DNA from: Deltaproteobacteria bacterium
GTDB taxonomy: Bacteria; Myxococcota_A; Polyangia; Polyangiales; Houyiibacteriaceae
DNA length: 64,000 nucleotides
Assembly (NCBI GenBank): GCA_017644045.1
Contig: JAEPMI010000005.1
Coordinates: forward strand, 603,927 to 667,926
Direction: 5' to 3'
The notes beneath the pieces are model-generated. The model was given only the letters and a program-made list of their open reading frames with translations. It was not told the origin of the DNA and made no database searches. The translations under genes were made by a program, and so were the position numbers. Every line of letters begins with the position of its first letter. Positions within the stretch are counted from its first letter, which is position 1. Shown here piece after piece: positions 59,189-64,000 of this stretch.

Positions 59189-59389
59189 TCACTCGCTGGC
59201 CTGGGCCGAGCGCTCGGTCCGGATGGTCTTCACCCGGGCGATGTCACGGCGGATCTGCGCGATCGACGCGGTGTCGTCGAGCTGGTTGGTGTGGTTGTCG
59301 AACCGAGCCTTCCAGAGCTTGCGCGCCAGGTCGGACTCGAGGTTCTTCAGCTCTTCGTCGGAGAGCTCACGGATTTCGGTGGGCTTCAC
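59189..59389 (-). CDS. rpmC: 50S ribosomal protein L29
   Basis: 66 residues: [20 protein letters not shown] then [18 protein letters not shown]. Its ATG overlaps the rplP stop by four bases. Confidence 0.96.
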   Translation of the reverse strand: MKPTEIRELSDEELKNLESDLARKLWKARFDNHTNQLDDTASIAQIRRDIARVKTIRTERSAQASE

Positions 59390-59802
59390 AGCTGCTCACT
59401 CCTCTTCATGAACTGCACGCCAACGGGCAGCTTGTGGCCGGCCACGCGGAAGGCCTCGCGAGCGAGCTCCTCCGGGATCCCCTCGATTTCGTAGAGGACC
59501 TTGCCGGGCTTGATGTTGGCGACCCACGCCTCGACCGAGCCCTTACCCTTACCCATTCGAGTCTCGAGGGGCTTCTTGGTGAGCGGCTTGGCGGGGAACA
59601 CTCGGATGTAGAGCTTGCCCTGACGCTTGACCTTCCGCTGGATGGCCATACGGGCAGCCTCGATCTGGCGGGCGGTGAGCCGGCCACACTCGGTCGCCTG
59701 AAGAGCGTAGTCACCGAAGGAGACGTCCGATCCACGGTACGCCTTCCCGGTCATACGACCCTTCATCTGCTTACGGAACTTGGTTCGCTTCGGCTGGAGC
59801 AT
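59386..59802 (-). CDS. rplP: 50S ribosomal protein L16
   Basis: 138 residues. [19 protein letters not shown] and [20 protein letters not shown] are characteristic. Binds near the tRNA sites. Confidence 0.97.
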   Translation of the reverse strand: MLQPKRTKFRKQMKGRMTGKAYRGSDVSFGDYALQATECGRLTARQIEAARMAIQRKVKRQGKLYIRVFPAKPLTKKPLETRMGKGKGSVEAWVANIKPGKVLYEIEGIPEELAREAFRVAGHKLPVGVQFMKRSEQL

Positions 59803-59831
59803 CGTTCGTTCTCAGTGCTTGGGGGCGGCTT

Positions 59832-60499
<668 letters not shown>

Positions 60500-60500
<1 letters not shown>

Positions 60501-60844
60501 CAGTTTTCCTCTCCAATGACCACGGTGATGTGGCTCATACCCTTGACGATGCGCGTCGCGCGGCCCTGCGCCCGGGGGCGCCAGCGGCGCATGTGCCGGT
60601 CCGGGGCCTTGTCGGCGAAGGCCGTCTTCACGATGAGGCGGTCCAGGTCGACGCTCTCGTCCGCCTGGCGGGCGTTCGCGACGGCGCTCTCGAGGAGCTT
60701 GACCACGATGGGCGCGGCGGAGCGCTTGGTCCACCGGAGCTCGTCGATGGCCTTGGCCACGTTCTTGCCGCGGATCAGATCCAGGACCACCCGCGCCTTC
60801 CGGGGGGCGATACGCTGAAATCGTGCCTTTGCAGTTGCTTCCAT
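60500..60844 (-). CDS. rplV: 50S ribosomal protein L22
   Basis: 114 residues from ATG 60844 ([20 protein letters not shown]). [19 protein letters not shown] is the loop at the exit tunnel. The upstream frame extends but the gap has no family similarity. Confidence 0.96.
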
Positions 60845-61058
60845 GATGATTCGAATCCGTTGGCGCGTGCCTGAAGCGGAATCGCGTCCGTGTCCTGGCT
60901 CCCGTAGTGGGACTACGTGGACCGGCCCAGGGAGGCGGCGAAATCGGGTCGGGGGACCCATCACCGCCAAAAGGGCGCGGCATGTAGCATGGGGGCCTCG
61001 GGGCGTCTAGCGATGATCGTGAGATCAGATCGCCGGGCGCCCAGACGCGGGTCCTACA
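60845..61058. other. 214-base gap between rpsS and rplV
   Basis: Unusual in a cluster where most gaps are below 30 bases. No gene is seen. Two small hairpins are visible: GTAG-TGGGA-CTAC near 60905-60918 and a longer one with GGGCG/CGCCC blocks near 61005-61045. It may hold an internal promoter, an attenuator or a processing site; no clear promoter boxes were found. Confidence 0.5.
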
Positions 61059-61334
61059 TCAGCGCTTCGCCTTCTTGTCAGCGATGTGGCCGTGGAAGGT
61101 GCGGGTCGGGGCGAACTCGCCCAGCTTGTGCCCGACCATGTTCTCCGTGACGAAGACCGTCACGAACTTCCGCCCGTTGTGGACGGCGAAGGTGAGCCCG
61201 ACGAAGTCGGGGGTGATCGTGGACCGGCGGGACCAGGTCCGGATCATCTTCTTGTCACCGGTTTCGCGGGCCGTCTCCACCTTCTCCTCGAGATGGTGGT
61301 CGATGAAGGGGCCCTTCTTGATTGAACGTGCCAT
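61059..61334 (-). CDS. rpsS: 30S ribosomal protein S19
   Basis: 91 residues: [35 protein letters not shown] and [15 protein letters not shown] standard S19. Confidence 0.97.
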   Translation of the reverse strand: MARSIKKGPFIDHHLEEKVETARETGDKKMIRTWSRRSTITPDFVGLTFAVHNGRKFVTVFVTENMVGHKLGEFAPTRTFHGHIADKKAKR

Positions 61335-61346
61335 TTGCTGTCCTGC

Positions 61347-62174
61347 CTACTTGCTCTTCCGACCGCGAACGATGAACTTGTCGGTCGCCTTGTTCTTGCG
61401 GGTCTTCTTGCCCTTCGCGAGCTGGCCCCACGGGGAGCACGGGTGACGGCCACCGCTGGTGCGGCCCTCACCACCACCCATCGGGTGGTCGACCGGGTTC
61501 ATGGTCACGCCGCGGTTGTGCGGGCGGCGACCGAGCCAGCGCGTCCGACCGGCCTTACCGAGGGTCAGGCGGATGTGCTGAGCGTTGCTGACCTGTCCGA
61601 CGGTGGCGCGGCAGTCCAGGTGGACCTTCCGAACCTCGCCGCTGGGCAGGCGGATGTTGGCGTAGTTGCCGGCCTTCGCCATGAGCTGCGCGGCGGTGCC
61701 GGCGCTGCGGACGAGCTGGCCGCCCTTGCCCTTCTTGAGCTCGATGTTGTGGATCATCGTGCCGAGGGGCATGTGGCGCAGGGGCATCGCGTTGCCGGGC
61801 TTGACGTCGGCGTTGCGCGAGCTGAGCACCTCGTCGCCGACCTTCAGGCCGTCCGGGGCGAGGATGTAGGCCTTCTCACCGTCCGCGTAGTGCAGGAGGG
61901 CGATGCGGGCCGAGCGGTTCGGGTCGTACTCGAGGGTCGCGACCTTGGCCGGCACGCCGACCTTGTTCCGCTTGAAGTCGATCTTCCGGTAGCGGCGCTT
62001 GTGGCCGCCCCCGCGGAAGCGGGTGGTGATCCGACCGTGGTGGTTACGACCCGCCTTCTCCTTCTTCGACTCGGTGAGCTTCTTGACCGGGCCCTCCTTG
62101 GAGAGCTCGGAGAAGTCGTGCGACTCGTAGAAACGCCGGGAGGGCGAGGTGGGCTTGAACTTCTTGAAAGCCAC
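61347..62174 (-). CDS. rplB: 50S ribosomal protein L2
   Basis: 275 residues, starting with [23 protein letters not shown] near the N-terminus and [20 protein letters not shown] with the conserved His near the peptidyl transferase centre. Confidence 0.97.
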   Translation of the reverse strand: MAFKKFKPTSPSRRFYESHDFSELSKEGPVKKLTESKKEKAGRNHHGRITTRFRGGGHKRRYRKIDFKRNKVGVPAKVATLEYDPNRSARIALLHYADGEKAYILAPDGLKVGDEVLSSRNADVKPGNAMPLRHMPLGTMIHNIELKKGKGGQLVRSAGTAAQLMAKAGNYANIRLPSGEVRKVHLDCRATVGQVSNAQHIRLTLGKAGRTRWLGRRPHNRGVTMNPVDHPMGGGEGRTSGGRHPCSPWGQLAKGKKTRKNKATDKFIVRGRKSK

Positions 62175-62177
62175 GGG

Positions 62178-62468
62178 TCAGGCTCCTTCGAAGAAGTCGA
62201 TCGAGTCGTCCGCGCCGAGCGTGACGATCGCCTTCTTCCAGTTTCGGGTCTTGGTCATCGTGCGGCCCATGCGCTTGGGCTTGCCGCGAACGATGAGGGT
62301 GTTGACGTCGACCACGGTCACGTCGAAGAGCTCTTCGACGGCCTTGCGGATCTCCACCTTGTTGGCGCGGAGATCGACCTCGAAGAGGTACTTGTTCTGG
62401 TCGTCGCGCATGAGGGACCCCTTCTCCGTGAGGATGAGGGGGCGCTTGATGATGTGCTCGAGCTGCAT
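62178..62468 (-). CDS. rplW: 50S ribosomal protein L23
   Basis: 96 residues: [20 protein letters not shown] and [20 protein letters not shown]. Docking site for trigger factor and SRP at the exit. Confidence 0.96.
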   Translation of the reverse strand: MQLEHIIKRPLILTEKGSLMRDDQNKYLFEVDLRANKVEIRKAVEELFDVTVVDVNTLIVRGKPKRMGRTMTKTRNWKKAIVTLGADDSIDFFEGA

Positions 62469-62473
62469 CGGTC

Positions 62474-63130
62474 TTACTCGTCGCCCTTCGCCGCGCCGTT
62501 GGCCTTCTTGCCGCTGAAGCGGGCTTCGAGGGCCTCCACGGCAGCCTTGGTGAGAACCAGGTGCTCGTGGCGCAGCAGGTCGTACAGGTTGACGCCCTCC
62601 GGCGGGAGGACGAGGTGAGTGGGGAGGTTCCGCGCGCTGAGGCGGAGCTTCTCGTTGGTGCTGGCGTCGACGACGACGGCGCTGGTGCCGACCTCGAGCT
62701 TGCCGAAGACCTGCGCGAGCGCCTTGGTCTTGATGGCTTCGAGCTCGAAAGCGTCGACGACCGTGAGCCGACCTTCCTTCGCCTTCAGCGAAAGGGCGCT
62801 CTTGAGCGCGCCGAGACGCATCTTGCGGGGCGGACGGTAGGCGTAGCTGCGCGACTTCGGACCGTGCGCGACACCACCCTTGCGGAAGGTCGGGGCCGAG
62901 ACCGCGCCGTGACGGGCGTTACCGGTGCCCTTCTGGCGGTAGATCTTGCGGCTCGACGCGGTGCGGGCGGCGCGGTTCTTCACGGACGAGGTGCCCTGGC
63001 GCTTGCTCGCCAGCTGGGCCTTGAGGACCTCGTAGAGGAGATCCTCGTTGACCTCGGCGCCGAACACGTCGTCGCTGAGCTCGATCTCGCCCGCGTTCTC
63101 GCGGTTCAAGTTGTAGACGGTGGCCTTCAT
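62474..63130 (-). CDS. rplD: 50S ribosomal protein L4
   Basis: 218 residues. The loop [20 protein letters not shown] and [20 protein letters not shown] are clear. It follows rpsJ by 23 bases; the rplC gene normally between them is missing. Confidence 0.96.
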   Translation of the reverse strand: MKATVYNLNRENAGEIELSDDVFGAEVNEDLLYEVLKAQLASKRQGTSSVKNRAARTASSRKIYRQKGTGNARHGAVSAPTFRKGGVAHGPKSRSYAYRPPRKMRLGALKSALSLKAKEGRLTVVDAFELEAIKTKALAQVFGKLEVGTSAVVVDASTNEKLRLSARNLPTHLVLPPEGVNLYDLLRHEHLVLTKAAVEALEARFSGKKANGAAKGDE

Positions 63131-63153
63131 GATTGCCTCTCTCGAAACGGCCC

Positions 63154-63456
<303 letters not shown>

Positions 63457-63460
63457 GGCT

Positions 63461-64000
<540 letters not shown>

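Overview
The window is about 64 kb of very GC-rich DNA. Codon use, many short lipoproteins (LGCGDD-type lipoboxes), a membrane-anchored Ser/Thr kinase, PEGA and CpXC-type proteins, type II secretion-like pseudopilins and sigma54 control of RNA repair all suggest a myxobacterium (Myxococcota, perhaps Polyangiales/Sandaracinaceae-like). This placement is inferred from gene content only.

Layout. 1-4.3 kb: a pseudopilin, a tiny CPXCG zinc-ribbon-like protein, a bestrophin channel, a CBS-pair protein and a membrane Ser/Thr kinase. 4.3-8.3 kb: a complete RNA-repair locus, with rtcB-rtcA read leftward from a -24/-12 promoter and the divergent CARF/sigma54 activator rtcR. 8.3-12.2 kb: a MarR regulator with a palindromic operator pair, a DUF4336 protein, an unknown protein, DoxX-like and COQ4-like proteins. 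12.24-20.88 kb: an 8.57-kb island inserted in tRNA-Phe(GAA), bounded by a perfect 74-bp direct repeat. It carries a damaged tyrosine integrase next to the intact tRNA and a five-gene leftward operon of exported proteins: two lipoproteins, one with an HEYGH protease motif and a beta-helix-like C-terminus, and three tandem 9-cysteine paralogues.

21.0-25.6 kb: an SseB-like protein, then a translationally coupled trio (class III aminotransferase, LuxE-type acyl-protein synthetase, LuxC-type acyl reductase) that could turn an acyl group into an aldehyde and then an amine. 25.7-37.8 kb: an ABC exporter pair, a phosphoesterase, a large protein with a cysteine-less CpXC-like domain, a four-gene envelope operon (PEGA protein and lipoprotein), a FolE-like protein, a Lon-N protein and RibA. 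37.9-49.8 kb: prfA, a DUF1385 protein, several lipoproteins (PQQ-like propeller, SMI1, kelch), a HEAT-type membrane protein, acylphosphatase, and a group of pseudopilin-like proteins.

49.9-64.0 kb: the S10-spc-alpha ribosomal cluster, all leftward, from tuf and rpsJ through secY-adk-infA to rpoA-rplQ. rplC, rpsN, rpmJ, rpsD and map are absent from their usual places, S17 and L17 carry long extensions, and IF-1 is divergent. I see no CRISPR array, intact insertion sequence or rRNA.
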